A DNA stretch of 18,877 bases from Desulfobulbaceae bacterium (GTDB lineage Bacteria > Desulfobacterota > Desulfobulbia > Desulfobulbales > SURF-16), in contig JAGHCC010000099.1 of assembly GCA_021160685.1 (NCBI GenBank), positions 1-18,877 of the forward strand, read 5' to 3'. Both the position numbers and the translations under genes were made by a program. Positions 7,903 through 15,594 of the stretch are shown here, one piece after another (the stretch's first letter is position 1; each line of letters opens with the position of its first letter). Under the pieces are notes generated by a model. It had not been told where the DNA came from and did not search any database. It saw nothing but the letters and a program-made list of their open reading frames with translations.

Positions 7903-8036
7903 GTAACTATCCAGCAGCACCTCATCTGCGCACGATCAGGCTGGTTCACATAGGCCAACTATAGTTCTCCAGCCTGCTTGTGCGCAGATGAGGCACTGCT
8001 GAACAGTTACAGTATGGTGTTAGACTAATTTTTTAG
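7903..8036. repeat. Foldback repeat element, copy 1
   Basis: Two 42-base arms (7903-7944 and 7969-8010) form an inverted repeat with six mismatches around a 24-base centre. A conserved tail (about 8011-8036) is shared with copy 2. Arm ends read GTAACTATCCAGCAGCACC on the left and, as reverse complement, GTAACTGTTCAGCAGTGCC on the right. It fills most of the gap between the selenoprotein gene and hdrA. No reading frame lies inside, so it is a MITE- or REP-like non-autonomous element. Its RNA hairpin could affect expression of hdrA relative to the first gene. Confidence 0.85.
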
Positions 8037-8069
8037 TTCCACCTGAATTAGGTTTATACGGTACATATC

Positions 8070-11000
8070 ATGCCAAAAGGTTCTGTATTAGTAGTAGGCG
8101 GCGGCATTGCCGGCGTGCAGTCGGCTCTTGATCTGGCGAACAGCGGCTTTCTCGTTCATCTGGTGGAAAAAACCACGGCCATCGGCGGCAAGATGAGCCA
8201 GCTGGATAAAACATTTCCGACAAATGACTGTTCCGCCTGTATTTTATCGCCCAAGCTGGTGGAATGCGGCCGGCATTTCAATATCAATCTGCTGACCCTC
8301 TCCGACCTGGTTTCACTGAAAGGGGAACCAGGCTCTTTCACGGCCGTGGTTCGTCAGCGCCCCCGCTATATTGATCCGGATAAATGTATTGCCTGCGGTC
8401 TCTGTGCCGAGAAATGTCCGAAAAAAGTGGATGATGAGTATAATCTCGGTATCAGTAAAAGAAAAGCCGCCTTTTTAAGCTTTCCTCAAGCCGTGCCCCT
8501 GAAATATGCCATTGATCCTGATCACTGTATCTGGCTCAAAAAACCGGGTAAATGCGGGGCCTGCGTCAAGGTCTGCCCGGCCGACGCCATTAATTTCGAT
8601 GATACGGAAAAAGAGCATATTCTCGAAGTCGGCTCCGTGGTTCTTGCCCTTGGCTTTTCGCCCTATGACCCATCTTCCCTGGACTTCACCGGCTACGGTC
8701 GGCTACCCAATGTCGTCACCGCCATGGAGTTTGAACGGTACCTCAGCCCCTCCGGCCCCTGCATGGGTCACATGGAGCGGCCCTCGGACGGCAAGGAGCC
8801 AAGCCGGGTGGCCTGGCTGCAATGCGTAGGATCCAGGGACATCAACCGCTCCTGCCATCCCTACTGCTCCTCGGTCTGCTGCATGTTTGCCATCAAACAG
8901 ACGGTGATTGCCAAGGAACATGCCCATGGCGATTTTTCATCCTCCATCTTTTTTATGGATATGCGCACCCACGGCAAGGGCTTTGAAGATTATTACAACC
9001 GGGCCCGCAAAGAAGGCGTGAATTTCCATCGGGCCAGGGTTCACAGTGTTCTGCAGGGCAAGGAAGAGGGTGATCTGCGCTTACGTTACGTCAATGAACA
9101 GGGTGAGATCTGTTTTGAAGAGTTTGACATGGTTGTTCTTTCCACCGGTCTGGAGGTAAATAAACAGACCGTGGAACTGGCAAAAATGCTCGAACTGGAG
9201 CTTGACGACGACAATTTTGTCAAGACCGACGTTTTTCATCCAGTCTCCACCAGTAGACCCGGCATCTTTGTCTGCGGCGCTGCAGCCGAGCCCAAAGATA
9301 TCCCCCAATCCGTCATGGAGGCCAGCGCCGCCGCCATGGAGGCGGGCCGCATACTGGCCCCGGCCCGCTGGCAGGAGACCACGGTCAAGGACTATCCGCT
9401 TGAACGGGATGTTCATGCCGAAGCCCCCCGAATCGGCGTCTTTGTCTGCCATTGCGGCACCAATATCAGCAGCGTGGTGGACGTTGATTCGGTGATGGAG
9501 TACGCCAAAACCCTGCCTGATGTGGTCTTTGCCCAGACCAATCTCTTTACCTGCTCCCAGGACACCATTAACCAGATGGTCAACATCATCAAAGAACAGG
9601 GACTGAACCGGGTGGTGGTGGCCTCCTGCTCGCCCCGCACCCATGAACCCCTCTTCCAGGAAACCCTGCGGGACGCGGGCCTGAATAAATTTCTCTTTGA
9701 GATGGCCAACATCCGGGACCAGGACTCCTGGGTGCATCGGGATGAACCGGAAGCGGCCACGATCAAGGCAAAAGATCTGATGCGTATGGCCGTGGCCCGG
9801 GTGCGCGGCGAAAATGCCCTACCCTATAACACAGTAAAAGTTGTAAAATCCGCCCTCGTAATCGGCGGCGGCATTGGCGGCATGACTGCGGCCCTCTCTT
9901 TTGCCGGCCAGGATTTCCCGGTTACTCTGATTGAGCAGACTGATCGCCTTGGCGGCAATGCCAACAAACTCTACCGCACATGGCAGGCCGATGAGGTCCA
10001 ACCCTATCTGGCTGAGACCATTAAAAAAATCAACGCGCATCCACAGATTGATGTCCGGATGAACTGCCAGGTCAGCGATGTGGGCGGTTCGGTGGGTCAC
10101 TTCACCACCCAGTTCAGCGATGGACACAGCCTGATCCATGGCGTTGCCGTGATGGCGGTGGGCGGGGAAGCCTACAAGCCGGAAGGGGAGTGGAACTATC
10201 TGTACGGCAAAAATCCCAATGTCCACACCCTGCTGGAAGTGGACCAGATGCTCATCGACGGCCAGACCGATTTCAAACAAACGGGCCAGGCTGTCTTTAT
10301 CCACTGCGTGGGCTCACGCATCCCGGAACGTCCCTGGTGCAGCCGGGTCTGCTGCACCCATGCCATTGATTCGGCTGTTAAACTCAAGGATCTGAACCCG
10401 GAGATGGACATCTTCATGCTCTACCGGGATATCCGCACCTATGGCCGACGGGAACGGATTTACCAGGAGGCCAGAGCCAAGGGAATCATCTTTGTCCGCT
10501 ATGATCTTGACCATCTGCCCAGCGTCAACGAGGCAAACGGCAAGATCATCATTCAAACCCATGATCCCATTGTTGACAGCGACATCACCCTGCATCCCGA
10601 TTTGCTGGTCCTGGCCACGGCCATCCAACCACGTCAGGAGTCAGGCAATCTCTCCAAGTTCTTCAAATGCGCCATTGATGCCCACGGTTTCCTGCTTGAG
10701 GCTCATATGAAGCTGCGACCGGTTGATTTTGCCACCGACGGCGTCTATCTGGCCGGACTCTGCCATTATCCCAAGCCCATGGAAGAGACCATTGCCCAGG
10801 CCAAGGCCGCTGCGGCAAGGGCCACCATTGTCCTGTCCCAGGATGAGGTGCCGGCCGAAAGCATCACGGCCCAGGTCTTTGATGCCAAATGCACGGGTTG
10901 CGGCGTCTGCGTCACGATCTGCGCCTATAGCGCCATCAGTATGGATGAGGACAAAAACGTGGCAATGGTCAATACCGACCTCTGTAAGGGCTGCGGTGCC

Positions 11001-11090
11001 TGTGTGGCCGGCTGTCGCTCTGATGCCATGACCCTGATGAACGTCGGCAATGAACAGCTCATGGCTGCGGTTGAGGCGGCCTTTATTTAG
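8070..11090 (+). CDS. hdrA: HdrA, electron-bifurcating flavoprotein, double-length form
   Basis: Flavin-based bifurcating subunit of heterodisulfide reductase complexes: it takes electrons from the FlxD side and sends them to ferredoxin and to the HdrB-type subunit. At 1006 residues it is well above the roughly 650 of archaeal HdrA. Residues 1 to about 440 carry an FAD-binding GGGIAG (10-15), the signature CSACILSPK with C54, C57 and C66, and two [4Fe-4S] motifs (C106-C116 and C153-C169). Residues from about 450 carry the HdrA N-terminal module with V-C460-H-C462-G, a second FAD site GGGIGG (599-604), and two C-terminal ferredoxin motifs (C941-C951 and C972-C982). The second flavin domain lacks its own CSACILSPK block. 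All these positions are Cys codons; none is UGA. The start has no strong ribosome site. Confidence 0.93.
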   Translation: MPKGSVLVVGGGIAGVQSALDLANSGFLVHLVEKTTAIGGKMSQLDKTFPTNDCSACILSPKLVECGRHFNINLLTLSDLVSLKGEPGSFTAVVRQRPRYIDPDKCIACGLCAEKCPKKVDDEYNLGISKRKAAFLSFPQAVPLKYAIDPDHCIWLKKPGKCGACVKVCPADAINFDDTEKEHILEVGSVVLALGFSPYDPSSLDFTGYGRLPNVVTAMEFERYLSPSGPCMGHMERPSDGKEPSRVAWLQCVGSRDINRSCHPYCSSVCCMFAIKQTVIAKEHAHGDFSSSIFFMDMRTHGKGFEDYYNRARKEGVNFHRARVHSVLQGKEEGDLRLRYVNEQGEICFEEFDMVVLSTGLEVNKQTVELAKMLELELDDDNFVKTDVFHPVSTSRPGIFVCGAAAEPKDIPQSVMEASAAAMEAGRILAPARWQETTVKDYPLERDVHAEAPRIGVFVCHCGTNISSVVDVDSVMEYAKTLPDVVFAQTNLFTCSQDTINQMVNIIKEQGLNRVVVASCSPRTHEPLFQETLRDAGLNKFLFEMANIRDQDSWVHRDEPEAATIKAKDLMRMAVARVRGENALPYNTVKVVKSALVIGGGIGGMTAALSFAGQDFPVTLIEQTDRLGGNANKLYRTWQADEVQPYLAETIKKINAHPQIDVRMNCQVSDVGGSVGHFTTQFSDGHSLIHGVAVMAVGGEAYKPEGEWNYLYGKNPNVHTLLEVDQMLIDGQTDFKQTGQAVFIHCVGSRIPERPWCSRVCCTHAIDSAVKLKDLNPEMDIFMLYRDIRTYGRRERIYQEARAKGIIFVRYDLDHLPSVNEANGKIIIQTHDPIVDSDITLHPDLLVLATAIQPRQESGNLSKFFKCAIDAHGFLLEAHMKLRPVDFATDGVYLAGLCHYPKPMEETIAQAKAAAARATIVLSQDEVPAESITAQVFDAKCTGCGVCVTICAYSAISMDEDKNVAMVNTDLCKGCGACVAGCRSDAMTLMNVGNEQLMAAVEAAFI

Positions 11091-11137
11091 TTGAATTGGT
11101 TATATTGGTTTGACTGGTTTAATTTGTTAAACCTGAG
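11091..11137 (+). repeat. TTGGTT low-complexity tract left of the four-helix gene
   Basis: Right after the hdrA stop codon come about four degenerate units of 9-10 bases built on ATTGGTT (ATTGGTT, ATTGGTT, ACTGGTT, ATTTGTT). A tract of the opposite orientation (AACCAA words) lies on the other side of the four-helix gene, so the gene is bracketed by inverted low-complexity repeats. Confidence 0.6.
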
Positions 11138-11152
11138 TAGACCTAAAAAATT

Positions 11153-11530
11153 ATGGCCAAAATAAAGACATTTGAAGAGCTTACAAGCTGGCAAGAAGCG
11201 AGAAAGCTGGTCAATAGAATTGATAAAATTACCCAACAAGGTAGTTTTAGTAAAGATTTTGAATTAAGAAACCAGATACGAAGAAGCGCTATATCGATCA
11301 TGGCCAATATTGCCGAAGGCTTTCACCGAAACAGCAATAAAGACTTCATGCGTTTTTTGGATTATTCCCGGTCCTCATTAGCCGAGACAATAAGCCATTG
11401 TTATATCGCTCTTGATCAAGAGTATATAAGCCGTACTGAGTTTGAAGAAATTAAGAAACAAGCGAATTTTGTGTGGAAAAAAATTAACAAATTTATCTCC
11501 TATCTGCACAACTTCAACCAATTAAACTAA
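11153..11530 (+). CDS. Four-helix-bundle protein of the S23/23S intervening-sequence family
   Basis: A 125-residue protein with the hallmarks of this family: FEELTSWQEARKLVNRI at the start, then LRNQIRRSAISIMANIAEG and FLDYSRSSLAE. Members fold as four-helix bundles and assemble into pentamers; some are encoded in insertions within 23S rRNA genes, and the Avd protein of diversity-generating retroelements is related. The cellular role of most members is unknown. It sits between hdrA and flxD although it has no known part in electron transfer, is AT-richer than both neighbours and is flanked by low-complexity tracts, all of which suggest a passenger inserted into the operon. No clear ribosome site precedes the ATG. 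Identification is firm; function is not. Confidence 0.88.
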   Translation: MAKIKTFEELTSWQEARKLVNRIDKITQQGSFSKDFELRNQIRRSAISIMANIAEGFHRNSNKDFMRFLDYSRSSLAETISHCYIALDQEYISRTEFEEIKKQANFVWKKINKFISYLHNFNQLN

Positions 11531-11560
11531 CAAAACCAATATGACTAATCAAACTAGTTG
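11515..11560 (-). repeat. AACCAA low-complexity tract right of the four-helix gene
   Basis: This overlaps the end of the four-helix gene and the first codons of flxD. Words such as AACCAATTAAACTAAC and AAACCAATATGACTAATC are, as reverse complement, close to the tract at 11091-11137. The flxD start codon lies within it, leaving flxD without a visible ribosome site. Confidence 0.55.
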
Positions 11561-11990
11561 GGAACCAAAAATCATTGCTTTTTTATGCACCTGGTGCAGC
11601 TATGCCGGGGCGGACCTGGCCGGAGTGAGCCGATTTCAGTACCCGCCCAATATCCGCATTGTCAAGGTGCCCTGTTCCGGCCGGGTCAGCGCCAACATGA
11701 TTCTTTCCGCCCTGAAATCCGGGGCGGACGGCGTCCTGATTTCCGGCTGTCATCCCGGTGACTGTCATTATATCAGCGGCAATTACTTTGCCAGGCGACG
11801 GTTTGGACTGTTCAGCAATCTCCTTGACTTTGTCGGCATTGAGCCGGGAAGAGTCAATTTTTCCTGGATTTCCGCCTCCGAGGGTGAGCAGTTTGCCGAG
11901 GTGGTGAAAACGGTGACAGAAAGGGTGAAAAAACTCGGGCCAGCCACTAGGTTGGTAAAAAAACAAAGCGTTCAGGTCGATAGGTTATAG
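11541..11990 (+). CDS. flxD: FlxD, MvhD-like [2Fe-2S] electron-transfer subunit
   Basis: A 149-residue protein of the MvhD/FlpD family, which connects the electron-donating module to HdrA. The five conserved cysteines are visible: C16 and C19 in FLCTWCSYAG, C45 in VPCSGRV, and C70 and C75 in SGCHPGDCHY, the ligands expected for the single [2Fe-2S] cluster. The length matches the family. It follows hdrA after the inserted four-helix gene and precedes flxC, flxB and flxA, giving the order hdrA-flxD-C-B-A. The ATG at 11541 lies in an AACCAA tract with no ribosome site, so translation may depend on coupling or on the unstructured AT-rich leader. Confidence 0.92.
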   Translation: MTNQTSWEPKIIAFLCTWCSYAGADLAGVSRFQYPPNIRIVKVPCSGRVSANMILSALKSGADGVLISGCHPGDCHYISGNYFARRRFGLFSNLLDFVGIEPGRVNFSWISASEGEQFAEVVKTVTERVKKLGPATRLVKKQSVQVDRL

Positions 11991-12102
11991 CCAGTTAGAC
12001 TGCAGGAGAAATGAATTTGTTACACCGCAACTAATAGCCTTTAGCCTAAGCAACCTGAACAGAGTTACAAAAATAAACGCTTTATTTGAGTCTCATCAGT
12101 CT

Positions 12103-12150
12103 AACCAACAAGACCAATTAGACTAACCGAACCAACAAGACTAATTAGAC
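12103..12150 (-). repeat. Tandem AACCAACAAGAC repeats upstream of flxC
   Basis: Two 21-base copies beginning AACCAACAAGAC (12103-12123 and 12130-12150) differ at one base and recur with a period of 27, with further related words on either side. They belong to the same AACCAA/TTGGTT style as the tracts flanking the four-helix gene, but here no gene is attached. They occupy the last part of the 168-base flxD-flxC gap and displace any ribosome site for flxC. Confidence 0.65.
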
Positions 12151-12158
12151 CGAACGTT

Positions 12159-13205
12159 ATGCCTACAATAAATGAAACAATAACCCAAGAGATCAGGGCC
12201 AAGGCGAAAGAACTTCTTGAAAGCAAAGAGGTCGCGGCCTTTCTGGGATTCTGCCAAGGCAGCCTGCCCATGACCACACGGCCCTTTGTGGCCCGCAGCC
12301 CGGAAGAGGCGGACAAGCTGGTCTGGAACAGTTTCTGTGTTTTGAATCCGGCCAATTACCTGCCGGAGCTGCTCAAATCCCTGGAACCGCCAAGAGGCCC
12401 CAGAGATCCGGCCCCGGAAGGTCCGCTTCCCAAGGCGGCGTTGCTGGCCACCGGCTGCTGGTCACGCAATATCGCCATCCAGATCAAGGAAAATCAGCTT
12501 GACCGTGACCGTGTGGTTATCGTCGGCATTGCCAGCCGGGGTATGGTGGATCAGCGCAAGATCAGGGCACGGTTCCCGGACCAGGAAATCCTGAAAGTTG
12601 AGGAGCAAGATCACAAGCTCAAGGTCTCCGGCCAAAATTTTGAGGAAGAAATAAACCGCTGGGATATGGTGCGGGGCAATTGCCTGACCTGTCTCCATCC
12701 TGATCCGGTCATGCTTGATGTTCGCATTGGCGCAGCCGGTCAGGAACGAAAAAACGATACTCCATTCCAGCAGGTTGACGAGATTAAAAATAAATCAACA
12801 GATGAACGCTGGCAATGGTTCCAGGATGAATTTGCCTCCTGCATCCGCTGCTACGCCTGCCGTAACGCCTGCCCCTTGTGTTACTGCGACACCTGTTTTG
12901 TCGATGATTCCAAGCCCCAATGGGTGGGCAAGAGTATCGATCCGGTTGATACCGGCCTCTTTCACATTCTGCGGGCCTATCACTGTGCCGGACGCTGCAC
13001 CGACTGCGGCGCCTGTGAGTCGGTCTGCCCCATGGACATTAATATGCGGATTCTGACCAAAAAATTGTCCATGGATGTCCTGGCACTGTACGGTAGCGAG
13101 GCGGGTATGGATCCGGAGGCTCCCCTGCCGCTGAGTACCTATAAAACTGATGATCCTCAGGATTTTATCCTGAGCGAAAGCGGCGCGGCAAAGGAGGGCA
13201 TATAA
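12159..13205 (+). CDS. flxC: FlxC, iron-sulfur subunit of the Flx module
   Basis: A 348-residue iron-sulfur protein expected to relay electrons within the FlxABCD NADH-oxidising module. A Cys-rich block (C228, C231, C234, C238 continuing with C241, C243, C246) and a second ferredoxin motif (C280, C283, C286, C290) supply at least two [4Fe-4S] clusters. A GNCLTCLHP segment near residue 176 may contribute further ligands. The N-terminal half has a CoF420-hydrogenase/FrhB-like look, with ATGCWSRN near residue 100, but I cannot place it precisely. The gene ends with TAA directly adjoining the flxB ATG, so these two are translationally coupled. Assignment to FlxC rests mainly on domain content and operon position. 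Confidence 0.8.
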   Translation: MPTINETITQEIRAKAKELLESKEVAAFLGFCQGSLPMTTRPFVARSPEEADKLVWNSFCVLNPANYLPELLKSLEPPRGPRDPAPEGPLPKAALLATGCWSRNIAIQIKENQLDRDRVVIVGIASRGMVDQRKIRARFPDQEILKVEEQDHKLKVSGQNFEEEINRWDMVRGNCLTCLHPDPVMLDVRIGAAGQERKNDTPFQQVDEIKNKSTDERWQWFQDEFASCIRCYACRNACPLCYCDTCFVDDSKPQWVGKSIDPVDTGLFHILRAYHCAGRCTDCGACESVCPMDINMRILTKKLSMDVLALYGSEAGMDPEAPLPLSTYKTDDPQDFILSESGAAKEGI

Positions 13206-14231
13206 ATGAAGGTGTATGCATTCAAACAGGCCGACCTTGAAAAATGGGTGAAATCATGGACCTCAACCCATAAAGTCTACCGGGCTGCGACCCAGAAAAG
13301 CGAAACATGCGGTGCCCATGCCGGTTGGACGGAAATGACCGATGGTACCATGCCGCCATGCGGCCCGGCCAAGTCGTCCGTAAAGACCTTTTATTTTCCC
13401 CAGCCTGAAACCATGGCAACCTTTTCCGCCAAAAAAGAAGATCCGGACGGACTGCTCATGGAAAATCAAGAGACACCAGAGGAAAAACAGATTGTCTTTG
13501 GCGTCCGGCCCTGTGACGGCCGCAGTGTGGAGCTCAACAACCTGCCCTATGTCGATGATCCGTTTTACCAGGCCAACCGCGAGCGGACAATTCTGGTGGG
13601 CTTTAGCTGTACCGAACAAAAGGCTACCTGCTTCTGCACCCAGACCGGCGGTTCGCCCTATGGAACCGAAGGGCTGGATGTCGCTCTTTCACAGGTGGGG
13701 GATGTTTTCCTGGCCGAGATCATCACGGACAAGGCCGCGGAACTTGTGGACAATGGTGACGGTCTCACCGAGGCCTCGGAAAGTGAGATTGCTGAATTGA
13801 CCAGCTTGCGTCAGGCTGTTGAAGAGAACCCAGGCCATGACGAGAGCCTGAAGGCAAAAGAGATGACCGCCCTGCACGGTGCGCCATTTTGGGACAAGGT
13901 GGCGGAATCCTGCCTGAACTGCGGGGCCTGCACCTTTCTCTGTCCCACCTGTTACTGCTTTGATATTCAGGATGAGGTGGTCAGGGGCCAGGGCAAACGT
14001 ATCCGCTACTGGGATTCCTGCATGTTCCCGCTCTACACCCTGCACACCACCGGCCATAATCCCCGGGGCAAGAAAGTGCAGCGGGTCAGGAACCGTTTCA
14101 TGCATAAACTGAAATACTTTCCGGACCGTTTCGGGCCGTTCTCCTGCGTGGGCTGCGGTCGCTGCATCCAGGAATGTCCGGTTAATATCGATATCCGCGA
14201 GGTCATGGTTGACCTCCTGGCCGTGAAGTAA
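13206..14231 (+). CDS. flxB: FlxB, AsrA/sulfhydrogenase-beta-like iron-sulfur subunit
   Basis: A 341-residue protein related to anaerobic sulfite reductase subunit A and the beta subunit of sulfhydrogenases; it should pass electrons from the flavin subunit FlxA towards FlxC and FlxD. Family features are FGVRPCDGRSVELN near residue 98, the GFSCTEQKATCFC segment near 135, and two ferredoxin-type clusters (C236/C239/C242/C246 followed by C249 and C251, then C314/C317/C320/C324). An AAGGAGGG ribosome site lies at good spacing inside the end of flxC. Naming as FlxB rather than AsrA follows from the flx/hdr context and the absence of a sulfite reductase catalytic subunit. Confidence 0.85.
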   Translation: MKVYAFKQADLEKWVKSWTSTHKVYRAATQKSETCGAHAGWTEMTDGTMPPCGPAKSSVKTFYFPQPETMATFSAKKEDPDGLLMENQETPEEKQIVFGVRPCDGRSVELNNLPYVDDPFYQANRERTILVGFSCTEQKATCFCTQTGGSPYGTEGLDVALSQVGDVFLAEIITDKAAELVDNGDGLTEASESEIAELTSLRQAVEENPGHDESLKAKEMTALHGAPFWDKVAESCLNCGACTFLCPTCYCFDIQDEVVRGQGKRIRYWDSCMFPLYTLHTTGHNPRGKKVQRVRNRFMHKLKYFPDRFGPFSCVGCGRCIQECPVNIDIREVMVDLLAVK

Positions 14232-14232
14232 G

Positions 14233-14368
14233 GTAACTATTCAGGAGCACCCCATCTTTGCCCATTTCAGCCTTCTCGAATAACAACTAGTATGCTTCGA
14301 AGTCCCAAATGAACAAATATGGGGCACTCCTGAACAGTTACACTACGGAGTTAAGGGTAGTTTATTAG
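14233..14368. repeat. Foldback repeat element, copy 2
   Basis: Begins one base after the flxB stop codon. Left arm from 14233 pairs with right arm ending at 14341; arm ends read GTAACTATTCAGGAGCACC on the left and, as reverse complement, GTAACTGTTCAGGAGTGCC on the right. Pairing remains good for about 35 bases, and the tail to about 14368 resembles that of copy 1. The middle sequence differs entirely from copy 1, so only ends and tail are conserved. It separates flxB from flxA without interrupting either. Confidence 0.85.
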
Positions 14369-14403
14369 CCCTGCCTGAACAGTATGTAATAAGGAGCTTT
14401 TTT

Positions 14404-15237
14404 ATGATTTCCTATTTGCCCTATCCCGTGCGCATTGATGACATCACGCTGGAGACGGAAGACGGCAACCTCAAAACTTTTAAGCTTGTTCTTGAAAATG
14501 AGAACGATCGACAGGCATGGTCCCATGTTCCGGGCCAGTTTGCCATGCTTTCCCTGGCCGGAAAAGGGGAGATCCCCATCGGCATCGCCTCCTCGCCCAC
14601 GGAAGAGGGGCATCTGCTTTTTACCGTCAACCGGGCAGGCGTTGTAACCACGGCCCTGCACCAGATGCATGTAGGTGACCGCATGGGCGTTCGCGGCCCC
14701 CTGGGCAACGGCTTTCCCCTGAGCAGTGACCTGAAAGGCAAAAATATCGTCATTATCGCCGGCGGCTTTGCCTTTACCACCCTGCGGGCCACTCTGCTCT
14801 ACTTGCTGGCGAATCGCTCTGATTACGGTAAAATCACGGTAATTTACGGGGCACGTACCCCCGGCATGCTTCTCTACCAGGATGAGCTGAAAGAGTGGGC
14901 CGAGCGGGATGATCTTGATCTCCACGTCACCATTGACCGCGAGGCCGACGGCTGGGAAGGCTTAGTGGGCTTTGTTCCCACCATTGCCGGTGAAGTGGCG
15001 CCCTCGCCGGAAAACAGCGCCGCCCTGATCTGCGGCCCGCCCATCATGATCAAATTCACCATGCCACCCCTGGAAAAAATCGGCTGGACCGATGACCAGG
15101 TCTATCTTTCTCTTGAAAATCGGATGAAATGCGGCGTTGGCCTCTGCGGCCGCTGCAATGTCGGCCCCTTCTATGTCTGCAATGACGGCCCTGTCCTCAC
15201 TCGGGCCCAGGTGCTAAAATTGCCCCTGGAGTATTAG
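14404..15237 (+). CDS. flxA: FlxA, NAD(P)H-oxidising FAD/[2Fe-2S] subunit
   Basis: A 277-residue reductase of the ferredoxin-NADP reductase superfamily, like the AsrB, sulfhydrogenase-gamma and PyrK proteins, and the likely entry point for NADH electrons. The FAD domain shows GQFAMLSLAGKGEIPIGIAS (about residues 42-61). The nucleotide domain shows GGFAFTTLRATLLYL near residue 120 and CGPPIMIK near 212. The C-terminal [2Fe-2S] ligands are C243, C248, C251 and C259. An AAGGAG ribosome site with a T-rich spacer precedes the ATG. It is the last operon gene, set off by foldback copy 2. Preference for NADH over NADPH is taken from work on FlxABCD-HdrABC, not from a residue seen here. Confidence 0.9.
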   Translation: MISYLPYPVRIDDITLETEDGNLKTFKLVLENENDRQAWSHVPGQFAMLSLAGKGEIPIGIASSPTEEGHLLFTVNRAGVVTTALHQMHVGDRMGVRGPLGNGFPLSSDLKGKNIVIIAGGFAFTTLRATLLYLLANRSDYGKITVIYGARTPGMLLYQDELKEWAERDDLDLHVTIDREADGWEGLVGFVPTIAGEVAPSPENSAALICGPPIMIKFTMPPLEKIGWTDDQVYLSLENRMKCGVGLCGRCNVGPFYVCNDGPVLTRAQVLKLPLEY

Positions 15238-15320
15238 ATTCTGCTGAATCCAGGCTTTTTCTCTTACCTTTGACAGTCGTCCTTTTGCGGCATATTACAT
15301 GCCATGTTCCATTTGCAAAC

Positions 15321-15352
15321 TCTTACTGGAAGTAAAGAACCTTCCAGTAAGA
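15321..15352. terminator. Perfect 12-bp hairpin downstream of flxA
   Basis: TCTTACTGGAAG and CTTCCAGTAAGA pair perfectly around the 8-base loop TAAAGAAC, 83 bases after the flxA stop. No T run follows on either strand, so it is not a standard intrinsic terminator. It may stabilise the 3' end of the operon mRNA or assist factor-dependent termination. Confidence 0.45.
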
Positions 15353-15410
15353 AACCGGGATCATGCCCCACCAAGAACTCGCCCCTCTAAAAATTCACTC
15401 TTTACTCTTA

Positions 15411-15441
15411 TTGACTTTTTTGTTTAATAGTTTCTTATACT
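15411..15441 (+). promoter_or_regulatory. Possible promoter upstream of the rhodanese gene
   Basis: TTGACT at 15411-15416 and TATACT at 15436-15441 resemble sigma-70 boxes, but the 19-base spacer is long and the sequence is AT-rich, so chance is a real possibility. It would leave a leader of about 200 bases. Confidence 0.25.
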
Positions 15442-15594
15442 GCATGTAGCTGACAAGAATCAGTTACAATACTTTGATATTAGCTCCGGAAATTTTTTCC
15501 TGCATATTGGCCTATATGGGAATTATCAGGTAATTTTTCCTTGGTAATAATTCTTCCCGCCGAACCGTAGCGCCCTTGCTCAGCTGATAAACCT

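Noticed and set aside
8223..8250. Selenocysteine in HdrA at the CSACILSPK motif
   Set aside because: Some bacterial HdrA proteins have Sec near here, but the codons in this copy are all Cys codons and no UGA interrupts the frame.
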